Shown here: positions 25,834-33,983 of the stretch, piece by piece
Layout: each line of letters opens with the position of its first letter
Numbering within the stretch: position 1 is the first letter of the stretch
Assembly: GCA_035463295.1 (NCBI GenBank)
Contig: DATHTK010000115.1
Span: 1-64,000, forward strand
Length of the DNA: 64,000 nucleotides
Direction of reading: 5' to 3'
Origin: DATHTK01 sp035463295
Lineage (GTDB): Bacteria; Actinomycetota; Rubrobacteria; Rubrobacterales; Rubrobacteraceae
The notes under the pieces: model-generated
Database searches by the model: none
The model's input: the letters and a program-made list of their open reading frames with translations, nothing else
What the model was told of the DNA's origin: nothing
Translations under genes and position numbers: made by a program

Positions 25834-27501
25834 ATGAGCGAAGCAGATACCAAGTACATCTTCGTGACGGGCGGCGTCGTGTCGTCCATCGGCAAGGGGA
25901 CGAGCGCGGCGGCGCTCGGGATGCTCCTCAAGAGCAGGGGATTCCGGGTGGTCTTGCAGAAGTTCGACCCGTACATAAACGTAGATCCGGGAACGATGAA
26001 CCCGTACCAGCACGGCGAAGTCTTCGTCACCGAGGATGGGGCCGAGACCGACCTCGACCTCGGCCACTACGAGCGGTTCCTCGACGAGAATCTCGGCAAG
26101 CTCTCCAACGTTACGACGGGAAGCGTCTACTGGGAGGTCATAACCCGGGAGCGGCGGGGGGATTATCTCGGAGCGACCGTACAGGTCATTCCGCACATCA
26201 CCAACGAGATAAAGAACAGGATCGGGCGCCTCGGCAAGGACAAGGACATCGTCATAACCGAGATCGGTGGGACCGTCGGGGACATCGAGAGCCTTCCGTT
26301 TCTCGAGGCGATACGCCAGTTCCGCAACGACGTGGGGCGCAAGAACGTGCTCTACATCCACGTCTCCTACGTGCCCTACATCGAGGCCGCCGGCGAGCTG
26401 AAGACGAAGCCGACCCAGCACTCGGCGCAGAGGCTGCGCGAGATCGGCATTAGCCCCGACGTGCTCATCTGCCGGGCAGACCGCCCCATAAGCGACGACA
26501 TCCGGCGCAAGATCTCGCTCTTCGCAGATACCGAGCTGGATTCGGTTGTCCCGGCCGAGGACGCTCCGAACCTCTACGCCATCCCCCTCAATTTGCACGA
26601 TGGGGGCCTCGACGACCTGGTCCTGGAGAAGCTGGGGCTCAGCGCGCCGCCGGCGGACCTCGACAGATGGCGTATCCTCGTCTCCCGGATGCTCGAGGCC
26701 CAAAGAGCAGTCAGGGTCGCCATCATCGGGAAGTACATCAAACTCCAGGACGCCTACCTCTCCGTGGTCGAGGCGCTCGGCCACGCCTGCGGGGCGCACG
26801 GGCTGAAGGTCGAGCTCGACTGGGTCGACTCCGAGAACCTCACCGACCGCGAGTCAGCCCGGCGGCGCCTCGCCGACGCCGACGGCGTCCTGGTGTTGCC
26901 GGGCTTCGGCCACCGGGGCGCGGAGGGGAAGGTGGAGGCGGCGCGGTACGCCAGGGAGACCGGAACGCCGTACCTGGGGCTGTGTCTCGGGATGCAGATC
27001 GAGGTCGTAGAGTTCGCCCGCAACGTCGCGGGCCTCGAGATGGCGAACTCCACCGAGTTCGAGCAAGACACCCCGCACCCGGTCATAGACATCATGCCGG
27101 ATCAGGTCGGGGTCGAAATGGGCGGCACCATGCGGCTGGGCCGCTGGCCCTGCAAGATCGAGCCGGATACCCTGGCCGCCGAGCTCTACGACGAGGAACT
27201 GGTCTACGAGCGCCACCGCCACCGCTACGAGGTGAACAACGCCTACCGCGAGGTCCTTCAGGACGCCGGCATGATCTTCTCCGGCACCTCCCCCGACGGG
27301 CGGCTGGTCGAGATCGCCGAGCTCAGGGACCACCCGTTCTTTATCGGGAGCCAGTTCCATCCCGAGTTCAAGAGCCGCCCGCTGCGCCCGCACCCGCTCT
27401 TCTACGGGTTCGTCGCCGCCTGCGCGGGAAGCAGCAACGCCGAACGCTTCCCCGCCGAGACCCGGGAAGCCCCCGAAGCCGGAGAGCGAGCCGCCCGCTG
27501 A
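25834..27501 (+). CDS. pyrG: CTP synthase
   Basis: PyrG aminates UTP to CTP. The 555-residue protein has the N-terminal synthetase domain (TGGVVSSIGKGTSAAALG P-loop, then DPYINVDPGTMNPYQHGEVF). The C-terminal glutamine amidotransferase domain shows YLGLCLGMQIEVVEFARN with the nucleophile Cys and QFHPEFKSRP with the His-Glu pair. The ATG start is preceded at distance by GGGGG; there is no obvious leader attenuator. The following gene overlaps its stop. Confidence 0.97.
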   Translation: MSEADTKYIFVTGGVVSSIGKGTSAAALGMLLKSRGFRVVLQKFDPYINVDPGTMNPYQHGEVFVTEDGAETDLDLGHYERFLDENLGKLSNVTTGSVYWEVITRERRGDYLGATVQVIPHITNEIKNRIGRLGKDKDIVITEIGGTVGDIESLPFLEAIRQFRNDVGRKNVLYIHVSYVPYIEAAGELKTKPTQHSAQRLREIGISPDVLICRADRPISDDIRRKISLFADTELDSVVPAEDAPNLYAIPLNLHDGGLDDLVLEKLGLSAPPADLDRWRILVSRMLEAQRAVRVAIIGKYIKLQDAYLSVVEALGHACGAHGLKVELDWVDSENLTDRESARRRLADADGVLVLPGFGHRGAEGKVEAARYARETGTPYLGLCLGMQIEVVEFARNVAGLEMANSTEFEQDTPHPVIDIMPDQVGVEMGGTMRLGRWPCKIEPDTLAAELYDEELVYERHRHRYEVNNAYREVLQDAGMIFSGTSPDGRLVEIAELRDHPFFIGSQFHPEFKSRPLRPHPLFYGFVAACAGSSNAERFPAETREAPEAGERAAR

Positions 27502-28028
27502 TCGCCCCCGGCGCCACGGTCTCCGCGGCCCGGCTCGTCGGCCTGCTCGCCGAGGAGCCGGCAGGTCTCATCGCCACCCGCACCGCGGGCGCGGCGGACC
27601 TCCGGGCCACGCTCTCCTGGCCTCGCCCCGAGGACTCTCGCCCGCCGCTACCCGGGCCGCTCGCGCCGACGGCGCGGGCCGTGACACGGACGCCGAACGG
27701 GATGACGCTCTGCCTCGAGAAGAGGGTTCTCGCCCCGACGGAGAGCGAGCTCGGCGCCGCGCTCGACGCCTTGATGCGGGCGACCGCTGCCTACGCTGCC
27801 CTCGCCGAGGCCGTTCTCGAGGTCGCGGTCGTCCGCACCATACCTCCGAAGGTAGCCTCCCGGTCGGCCGTCGAGGCGCTCGCTCGCGACCTCTGCCGGG
27901 CCGGGTTCCCAGTGCGGTTCGCGCCCTCGCGCGCCCTCGCCGCCAGCGCCGACGTCTGGGTGGGGACCGGCGGGACGGGAGGCCTGGAAGGGTACCTCCG
28001 CTCGCACCCCCGGTGGCAGAAGTCCTAA
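27498..28028 (+). CDS. uncharacterised protein with probable CTG start
   Basis: I do not recognise this protein. The frame directly after pyrG stays open to a TAA at 28028 with GC-rich third positions, which argues for real coding. There is no ATG, GTG or TTG near its beginning: the first is GTG 27681, which would discard about 60 well-formed residues. A CTG at 27498 overlaps the pyrG TGA as CTGA, like the ATGA/GTGA overlaps elsewhere here. From that start it would have 176 residues, Ala/Leu/Arg rich, with no signal peptide, membrane helix or cysteine motif, ending in a Gly-rich stretch. Confidence 0.6.
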   Translation: MIAPGATVSAARLVGLLAEEPAGLIATRTAGAADLRATLSWPRPEDSRPPLPGPLAPTARAVTRTPNGMTLCLEKRVLAPTESELGAALDALMRATAAYAALAEAVLEVAVVRTIPPKVASRSAVEALARDLCRAGFPVRFAPSRALAASADVWVGTGGTGGLEGYLRSHPRWQKS

Positions 28029-28133
28029 GGTCGGAGCCGGTGGGCCCACCGTCTGAGCGCGTGCGGCTGGATCAGTGGGTCGTTACGGGGTAACCTTCGA
28101 GGGCATGGGACGCTGCTATCAGGAAGATCCCTC
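28029..28133 (+). other. intergenic before the Ald-like gene
   Basis: A gap of 105 bases with no recognisable promoter, RNA gene or terminator. The start of the next gene (GTG 28134) is preceded by a weak GGAAG at 28120-28124. Confidence 0.4.
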
Positions 28134-29270
28134 GTGAGGATCGGGGTGCCCAGGGAGACTACCCCCGGCGAGACGCGGGTCGCGCTCGCCCCGCACGCCG
28201 TCCACGAGCTTGCCCGCGCCGGGCACCGGGTCGTCGTCGAGGCGGGAGCGGGGGAGGCCTCGAGCATCCCCGACTCCATGTACGAGCACTCCGGGGCGCG
28301 CGTGGTGAGCGACCCCGGTCGCGTATTCGACGAGTCGGAGCTGGTCGCAAAAGTCTACGGGCCAACCGAAGAGGAGTACCCCTATCTGAGGGAGGGTTTG
28401 ATCCTCTTCTCTTTTCTCTCCCTCGCGGTCAGCCCGAAGCTCATGCACGCGCTGCTCGAGGCGCGCTGCGTGGCCTTCGCCTCGGAGGCCATCCGGGACC
28501 CGGGTGGTACGCGGCTCCCGGTGCTCACGCCGATGAGCGAGATCGCGGGCCGCCTCGTCCCCCAGACCGGGGCGCACTACCTCCAGCGCCAGGTCGGGGG
28601 GAGGGGCATCCTGCTCGGTGGCGCCGCCGGCGTCCGTCCGGGCCGCGTCGTGATCCTGGGTTCCGGCATCGTCGGTTCGGCCGCCGCCCGGGTGGCGAGC
28701 GGCCTCGGGGCCCGCGTCGTCGTCATCGACCGCGACGTCGAACGCCTCCGGCGCCTGGAGGACGCCGCTCTTCGAGGCGTCACGACGCTGGCGGCGAGCA
28801 GCCTCGGCATCCGGGACGCCGCGCTTCAGGCCGACCTCCTTATCGGGGCCGTCCTGGTCGTCGGCTCGCCCACGCCCGCCCTCGTCGCCCGCGAGACCGT
28901 AGAGGGGATGAAGGAGGGGAGCGTGATCGTCGACGTGGACGTGGATAACGGCGGGTCCGTCGAGACCTCCCGCCCGACGACCCTCGCGGACCCTACCTAC
29001 GTCGAGCACGGCGTGACCCACTACTGCGTGAAGAACGTGCCCGCCTCGGTCCCCGTTACCGCCACGCGCGCCCTCTCGAACGCCCTCCTGCCCTACGTGC
29101 GCAGGGTGGCGGGAATCGGCCTCGCTGACGCCCTGACCTCCGACGCCGGCCTGGGACGCGGCGTCGTCGTCGCCGACGGTCGCGTGGTCGACTCGACCCT
29201 GGCGCGCGCCTCGGGCCTGGAGCACAACTCCCTCTCGTCGGTGCTCCCGCTCCACACGGAGGCGCGATGA
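28134..29270 (+). CDS. alanine dehydrogenase-like protein with altered active site
   Basis: The fold is that of alanine dehydrogenase/transhydrogenase alpha: it opens MRIGVPRETTPGETRVALAP, has the NAD-binding VVILGSGIVGSAAARVASG, and ends with a typical PASVPVTATRALSNALLPYV. It aligns with M. tuberculosis Ald without gaps over the first 100 residues. Arg15 is kept, but Lys75 (pyruvate binding) is Tyr75 (KVYGP for KVKEP) and His96 (catalytic) is Ser96 (LFSFLSLA for LFTFLHLA). The Asp of the DQGG segment is kept (Asp271). True alanine dehydrogenase activity is therefore doubtful; another substrate or a non-catalytic role is possible. The end overlaps scpA. Confidence 0.8.
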   Translation: MRIGVPRETTPGETRVALAPHAVHELARAGHRVVVEAGAGEASSIPDSMYEHSGARVVSDPGRVFDESELVAKVYGPTEEEYPYLREGLILFSFLSLAVSPKLMHALLEARCVAFASEAIRDPGGTRLPVLTPMSEIAGRLVPQTGAHYLQRQVGGRGILLGGAAGVRPGRVVILGSGIVGSAAARVASGLGARVVVIDRDVERLRRLEDAALRGVTTLAASSLGIRDAALQADLLIGAVLVVGSPTPALVARETVEGMKEGSVIVDVDVDNGGSVETSRPTTLADPTYVEHGVTHYCVKNVPASVPVTATRALSNALLPYVRRVAGIGLADALTSDAGLGRGVVVADGRVVDSTLARASGLEHNSLSSVLPLHTEAR

Positions 29271-30001
29271 CCGTGCACGAGGCCCAGACGACCGGCCGCT
29301 CCCTCTCGAACTTCACCGTCGAGCTCGACGTGTACTCCGGCCCCTACGAATGGCTGCTCGCCCTGATCCTCAAGGACGAGGTGGAGATCTTCGAGGTACC
29401 CCTGCGAGAGCTGGTGGGCCTGTATCTCGGCGCCCGGGACCCAAGGGCCGCCAACGCCCTCGAGCGCGACACGGACTTCGTGGGTTCGGCCGCGGCCCTG
29501 GTGTTGTTGAAGAGCAGGACGCTCTCGCCGGCCCTCGACGAGGAGACCGGCGCTCCCGACGACGCTCCCGCCTCGCCCGAGGAGCTCGCCGAGAGGCTCT
29601 CGCGCTACTTGGAGATTCGTCGTGGAGCCGAAGTGATCGCCGCTCGCCTCGCCGCGAACGCCGGCCACTATCCGACGGCTCATGCTCCGCCCCCGAAACC
29701 CGGTCGCCTGCGCCTCGCGCCGGAGCGCCTCACCGATGCCGCCCGCCGGGCGTTCTCCCGCCTCGTCGACCCGCCAGTGCAGCACCTCGGACCCATTACC
29801 GTCACCGTCCAGGAGCTATCCGCCGTGATCCGGACCGCCCTCGCCCGCGGCCCCGTCTCCTACGAAGACCTCACGCGCGAGATGGACCGCCTCCGGAAGG
29901 CCGTCGCCTTCGCCGCGGCCCTTTCGCTCGCCCAGGAGGGCCGCGTGAGGCTCGCCCAGACCGAGCCTCTGGGCCCCCTGACCCTCGAGCCCCCGGCATG
30001 A
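29267..30001 (+). CDS. scpA: segregation and condensation protein A
   Basis: ScpA is the kleisin that bridges SMC heads in chromosome condensation. The 244-residue protein has the N-terminal block FTVELDVYSGPYEWLLALIL (family FxGPLDLLLxLI) and ...VGSAAALVLLKSRTLSP. The C-terminal winged-helix half is the segment VSYEDLTREMDRLRKAVAFAAAL. ATGA overlap with the preceding gene and with scpB indicates coupled translation. Confidence 0.94.
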   Translation: MTVHEAQTTGRSLSNFTVELDVYSGPYEWLLALILKDEVEIFEVPLRELVGLYLGARDPRAANALERDTDFVGSAAALVLLKSRTLSPALDEETGAPDDAPASPEELAERLSRYLEIRRGAEVIAARLAANAGHYPTAHAPPPKPGRLRLAPERLTDAARRAFSRLVDPPVQHLGPITVTVQELSAVIRTALARGPVSYEDLTREMDRLRKAVAFAAALSLAQEGRVRLAQTEPLGPLTLEPPA

Positions 30002-30624
30002 GAGAGCGCGCCGAACACACTACCGAGCGCCGGAGCGCCGCCTCCCCACGCCCCGCTTACCTGGTCGAAGCGGTGCTCTTCGCGAGCGCTCGCCCGGTGA
30101 GCCCCGCCGCGCTCGCCGCCGCCACCGGCCTCCCCGACGGCGCTCTCAAGGCGGCCCTCGCCGAGCTAGAGGCGCGCTACTCCCCCGACAACAGCGGCAT
30201 CGTGCTGCGCAACGTCGCCCGCGGCTACCTTCTCTCGACGAACCCCGCCTGCGCCCCCGCCGTCGAGCGCTTCCGCGACGAGGCGCGCCCCGCCCCGCTC
30301 TCCGGCGCGGCCCACGAGGTGCTCTCGAGCGCCCTCTACCTGGGGCCCGTGACGCGGGCCGGGATCTCGCGCGTGCGCGGTGTGAACTCAGACGCAGTCG
30401 TCCGTAACCTGCTCGAGCGCGGCCTCCTCGCCGAAGTCGGCGTCGATGCGGACCACCCGGGCTCGCCGGCCCTCCTCGACGTCACAGACGAGTTCCTGAC
30501 CGCCGCCGGCGCCGCCTCCCGCGAGGACTTCGCGCCGCTCGACTCCCTCGTGAGCCCAGAGGAGCTCTCTCGCCTTCGCGAACGCGTCCTCTCCGCTACA
30601 GACCCTCCGGCCGAGGCCCCGTAG
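29998..30624 (+). CDS. scpB: segregation and condensation protein B
   Basis: ScpB binds ScpA as a dimer. The 208-residue protein has two winged-helix domains; recognisable parts are VEAVLFASARPVSPAALA near the N-terminus, YLLSTNPACAPAVERF, and the VTRAGISRVRGVNSDAVVRN block with LLERGLLAEVG. The ATG overlaps the scpA stop (ATGA), and rluB begins two bases after its stop. Confidence 0.93.
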   Translation: MRERAEHTTERRSAASPRPAYLVEAVLFASARPVSPAALAAATGLPDGALKAALAELEARYSPDNSGIVLRNVARGYLLSTNPACAPAVERFRDEARPAPLSGAAHEVLSSALYLGPVTRAGISRVRGVNSDAVVRNLLERGLLAEVGVDADHPGSPALLDVTDEFLTAAGAASREDFAPLDSLVSPEELSRLRERVLSATDPPAEAP

Positions 30625-30626
30625 TA

Positions 30627-31337
30627 GTGCGTCTGCAGGCTTACCTCGCCCGCGCGGGCGCAGCCCCCTCCCGCCGCAAGGCGGAGGCCCTGATCGTCGC
30701 CGGCCGCGTCGCCGTGAACGGCGAGACCGCGACCCTGGGCGCTTCGGTCTCTCCCGACGAGGACGCTGTACTCCTCGACGGCCGCAGCGTCGCTCTGCCC
30801 GAAGAGCGCACCTACCTCGCCCTCAACAAGCCCGCCGGTTACCTCACCACCCTCGCGGACGAGCGTGACCGCCCGACCGTGAGTGACCTCATGCCCCCAG
30901 TTCCCGGCCTCGTCCCCGTCGGCCGCCTCGACGCACAGACCTCCGGCCTGCTCCTGCTCACCAACGACGGACCCCTGGCCCACCACATCACCCACCCCTC
31001 CTCCAGCATCGAGAAGGAGTACGAGCTCACCCTGAGAAATCCGGTCCGCGAAAGTGCCCTCGCGACCCTCGCCGCAGGCCCCCCCCTCGACGACGGCGAA
31101 ATGCTCCCGCCGAAACTCACCGACCTCCGTGTGGCGCCCCGGCAAACCACCCTGCACCTCACGATCCACGAGGGTCGTAACCGCATAATACGCAGGGCGT
31201 GCGCCGCGGCCGGCCTCGACCTCCGCGCCCTCGAGCGCGTCCGCATCGGACCGGTGCGTCTCGGCGGCCTCCCCCCGGGCCGCACCCGTCCCCTGACCAA
31301 GAAAGAGGTTTCCTTGCTCACTGGCGATGACCGATAG
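30627..31337 (+). CDS. rluB: 23S rRNA pseudouridine synthase, RluB type
   Basis: The protein of 236 residues has an N-terminal S4 domain (RLQAYLARAGAAPSRRKAEALI) and the RsuA-family catalytic block VGRLDAQTSGLLLLTNDG with the catalytic Asp. A KEYELTLRNP strand and the EGRNRIIRRACAAAGL segment follow. The scpA-scpB-rluB-cmk-der order matches mycobacteria. An ATAATAC copy at 31195-31201 falls in the RIIRR codons. The end overlaps aroA by 11 bases. Confidence 0.94.
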   Translation: MRLQAYLARAGAAPSRRKAEALIVAGRVAVNGETATLGASVSPDEDAVLLDGRSVALPEERTYLALNKPAGYLTTLADERDRPTVSDLMPPVPGLVPVGRLDAQTSGLLLLTNDGPLAHHITHPSSSIEKEYELTLRNPVRESALATLAAGPPLDDGEMLPPKLTDLRVAPRQTTLHLTIHEGRNRIIRRACAAAGLDLRALERVRIGPVRLGGLPPGRTRPLTKKEVSLLTGDDR

Positions 31338-32661
31338 CACGCCAATACGTCCCGCGCGAACCCTCCAGGGCACCCTCTCCATGCCCCCGGACAAGTCCAT
31401 CTCGCACCGCTGCGCCCTCGCCGCCCTTCTCTCGGAGAACACCACCACCATCCACGGCTACCTCCCCGCCGAAGACACCCGCGCCACCCTCGACGCCGTA
31501 GAGTCCTTCGGCGCCCGCGTCGAGCGCCTCCGCGCGCCGGCCACGACCGTCCGCATAACCGGCGTCGGCCTCCAGAACCCCGTCGAACCCGACGATGTCG
31601 TAGACGCCCACAACTCCGGCACTCTTATACGGATAATACTGGGAGTAGCGGCGGGGTTCGGGGGGTTTGCGTGTTTTACGGGGGATACGTCGTTACGTTC
31701 GCGACCGATGGGGAGGGTTGTAGGGCCGCTCGGGGGGATGGGGGCGGAGATACGGGGTGTTTCGGGTGGTGCGAGACTACCGCTCGCGGTGCTCGGCAAT
31801 GGCGGGGGTCTGAGGGGTGGCGAGCACGAGATACCGGTTGCGAGCGCGCAGGTAAAGAGTTCGCTCCTGTTCGCGGGGCTCTTCGCGAACGGGCCGGTCA
31901 GCGTAGTCGAGCCGGGGCGGAGTCGGGATCACACGGAGCGGCTCTTGCGGGCGTGTGGAGTAGCTGTGGGGGAGTGGGAGTTACCGGGAGGGAGGAGGCG
32001 GGTCCGTATAGAGCCACCCGGGGGGCTCGAGGTTCCGCCAGAGGTCGTTGTACCGGGGGACATTTCGTCGGCGGCATTCTGGGTCGCTGCGGGGCTGGTC
32101 GTGCCGGGTTCCGAGGTGCGGATTCGGGGTGTTGGGCTGAACCCTACCAGGCGTGGCTTCTTGGATATACTGCGGAGGATGGGCGCGGACGTCGAGGTCT
32201 CTGGGGTTCGGGAGGACCGGGTCGGCGAGCCCGTTGGGGATCTGGTGGTGCGCTACTGTGGGGAGGCCTTGCGAGGTGCGCGGGTGGGAGCGGCGGACGT
32301 CCCGGGGGCGGTCGACGAGTTGCCTCTGCTCGCCCTCGTCGGGGCGTTCGCCGAGGGGGAGACGGTCGTGGAGGGGGCGCGGGAGCTCAGGGTCAAGGAG
32401 ACGGACAGGATCTCGGTGGTCTGTGAGGAGTTTCGCAAGGTGGGGGTCGAGATCGAGGAGCGCGAGGACGGCTTTGTGGTGAGCGGGGGCGGGGGCGTGA
32501 GGGGTGGGCGGGCGAGCAGCCGCGGAGACCATCGCCTCGCGATGGGATTGGGAGTGGCGGCGCTCGCCTCCCGCGAGGGGATCGAGGTCGAGGATATGGC
32601 GGCGTCTGCGGTCTCCTACCCGGACTTCATGGGGGATCTGGAGCAGGTGGCGTGCTGGTAG
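31327..32661 (+). CDS. aroA: 3-phosphoshikimate 1-carboxyvinyltransferase (EPSP synthase)
   Basis: AroA joins shikimate-3-phosphate and phosphoenolpyruvate. The 444-residue protein has the active-site Lys in MPPDKSISHRCALAALLS, the AHNSGTLIRIILG block, the SAQVKSSLLFAGLFANG segment, the ELRVKETDRI loop and a final DHRLAMGLGVAAL. Composition flips sharply inside it: 31381-31440 holds about 28 C and 13 G, 31681-31740 about 11 C and 29 G (hand counts), with ATAATAC at 31633-31639 between. The protein reads through this without disruption. The end overlaps cmk. Confidence 0.97.
   Translation: MTDSTPIRPARTLQGTLSMPPDKSISHRCALAALLSENTTTIHGYLPAEDTRATLDAVESFGARVERLRAPATTVRITGVGLQNPVEPDDVVDAHNSGTLIRIILGVAAGFGGFACFTGDTSLRSRPMGRVVGPLGGMGAEIRGVSGGARLPLAVLGNGGGLRGGEHEIPVASAQVKSSLLFAGLFANGPVSVVEPGRSRDHTERLLRACGVAVGEWELPGGRRRVRIEPPGGLEVPPEVVVPGDISSAAFWVAAGLVVPGSEVRIRGVGLNPTRRGFLDILRRMGADVEVSGVREDRVGEPVGDLVVRYCGEALRGARVGAADVPGAVDELPLLALVGAFAEGETVVEGARELRVKETDRISVVCEEFRKVGVEIEEREDGFVVSGGGGVRGGRASSRGDHRLAMGLGVAALASREGIEVEDMAASAVSYPDFMGDLEQVACW
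31633..31639 (+). repeat. ATAATAC motif at a sharp C-rich to G-rich switch (aroA)
   Basis: An exact copy of the recurrent motif, encoding part of Ile-Ile. It marks one of the strongest skew reversals: the preceding ~2 kb (scpA to the aroA N-terminus) is C-rich on the + strand and the following ~1 kb is G-rich. Confidence 0.6.
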
Positions 32662-33308
32662 CCATAGACGGACCGGCGGGGAGCGGGAAGAGCTCGGTGG
32701 CCCGCCTCGTCGCGCGGCGATTGGGGCTGGTAGATATCAACACGGGCGCCGCCTACCGGGCCGTCGCGCTCCTGGCGCTCGAGGAGGGCGTGAGCACGGA
32801 AGACGGATCGTCGCTCGCGGCCGCCGCGCGGCGCGTGGCGTTGGGGGCGGAGGGGGCGCTCGTGGATGGCGCTCCGGTAAGGGAGGAGGACCTCAGGACG
32901 CCAGAGGTCTCCGCGGCGGCCTCGAAAGTCTCGGCGCACCCGGAGGTCCGGCGCGTGCTACTCGCCGCGCAGCGCGGGGCGGCCGAGGCTGCGAGGGCTG
33001 GGGGGGGCGCCGTGGTCGAGGGCCGGGACATAGGGACCGTCGTTCTGCCCGACGCGGAGCTCAAGGTCTTTCTCTCCGCCGCGCCCGAGGAGCGGGCGCG
33101 GCGGCGGGCGCACCAGACGGGCCGCGAGGAGGAGCTGGAGCGGATACGGGAGGCCATCAACAGCCGCGACCGCCGGGACTCCGAGCGGGAGGCATCGCCG
33201 CTCAAACCCGCCCCGGACGCCGTGGTGCTCGACACGACCGCCCTCACCCTCGAGGAGGTCGTCGACGAGGTGATAGAGCTCGCCCGGGACCTCCGGAGAG
33301 GGGCGTAG
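32652..33308 (+). CDS. cmk: cytidylate kinase
   Basis: Cmk phosphorylates CMP and dCMP. The 218-residue protein begins with the P-loop VAIDGPAGSGKSSVARLVA, has the NTGAAYRAVAL substrate block, the EGRDIGTVVLPDAELKVFL segment and the lid with NSRDRRDSEREASPLKPA. GTG 32652 overlaps aroA by ten bases. Confidence 0.96.
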   Translation: MLVAIDGPAGSGKSSVARLVARRLGLVDINTGAAYRAVALLALEEGVSTEDGSSLAAAARRVALGAEGALVDGAPVREEDLRTPEVSAAASKVSAHPEVRRVLLAAQRGAAEAARAGGGAVVEGRDIGTVVLPDAELKVFLSAAPEERARRRAHQTGREEELERIREAINSRDRRDSEREASPLKPAPDAVVLDTTALTLEEVVDEVIELARDLRRGA

Positions 33309-33314
33309 GGAGAC

Positions 33315-33983
33315 ATGGAACGCTCGAGCACGCCTCAACGCGAGCCGCTCTTCAAGGGCCGAAGCGGCCCGGTCGAGATGTCCGCGCGCTACCGACTCTT
33401 CAGGCGGACCATGATCCTGCTCGGCCGCTTCTTTCTGGGCTTTGAGTTCCACGGCGCACAGCACGTCCCGAAGGAGGGACCCCTCGTCGTTGCCGCAAAC
33501 CACCACCGATTCTTCGATCCGGTCTTCGTCTGCATGGCCGTCCCCCGCCGCCTGCAGTGGATGGCGAAGAAGGAGCTCTTCGCACCCCCTTTGCACAGGT
33601 TCTTCTACTTTATCGGGTCCTTCCCCGTCGACCGGGAGGGCGGCGGCCGCGCGGCGATCCGGGATGCCCTGAAGTTCCTCGCCGCCGGGTGGGCGCTCGG
33701 GATCTTCCCGGAGGGCACCCGCCAGAGGGACCACGCCTCCGGTGAGGCAAAGAGCGGGGCGGTGATGCTCGCGATCCGCGGCAACGCCCCCGTGCTGCCC
33801 GTGTTCGTCGGCAGAATACCCGGCCCCGTCGCCCGGCTGCGCGGCGAGAAGTTCTCGACATACGTCGGACGGCCGATAAATATAGATAATACGATCAGAG
33901 GAGGGCGGGCCTACCGGGAGGCGGCGGATGACATCCTGCGCTCCATCTACGCGCTGCCCGAGGAGCGGGGGTCCGGCGGGTGA
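33315..33983 (+). CDS. plsC: 1-acyl-glycerol-3-phosphate acyltransferase
   Basis: PlsC acylates lysophosphatidic acid at the membrane. The 222-residue protein has the NHxxxxD-type catalytic motif (NHHRFFD, residues ~60-66), the FPVDREGGGRAAI block and the FPEGTR motif. A hydrophobic stretch near residues 33-45 may anchor it. The cmk-plsC-der order is known from many Gram-positives. Near its 3' end is an ATAATAC copy (33886-33892). The stop overlaps der. Confidence 0.94.
   Translation: MERSSTPQREPLFKGRSGPVEMSARYRLFRRTMILLGRFFLGFEFHGAQHVPKEGPLVVAANHHRFFDPVFVCMAVPRRLQWMAKKELFAPPLHRFFYFIGSFPVDREGGGRAAIRDALKFLAAGWALGIFPEGTRQRDHASGEAKSGAVMLAIRGNAPVLPVFVGRIPGPVARLRGEKFSTYVGRPINIDNTIRGGRAYREAADDILRSIYALPEERGSGG

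Noticed and set aside
26667..27497. A long 5' extension of the unknown gene, overlapping most of the pyrG 3' half
   Set aside because: The extension is Arg/Pro-rich noise in the shadow of pyrG; only the part after the pyrG stop looks coded.
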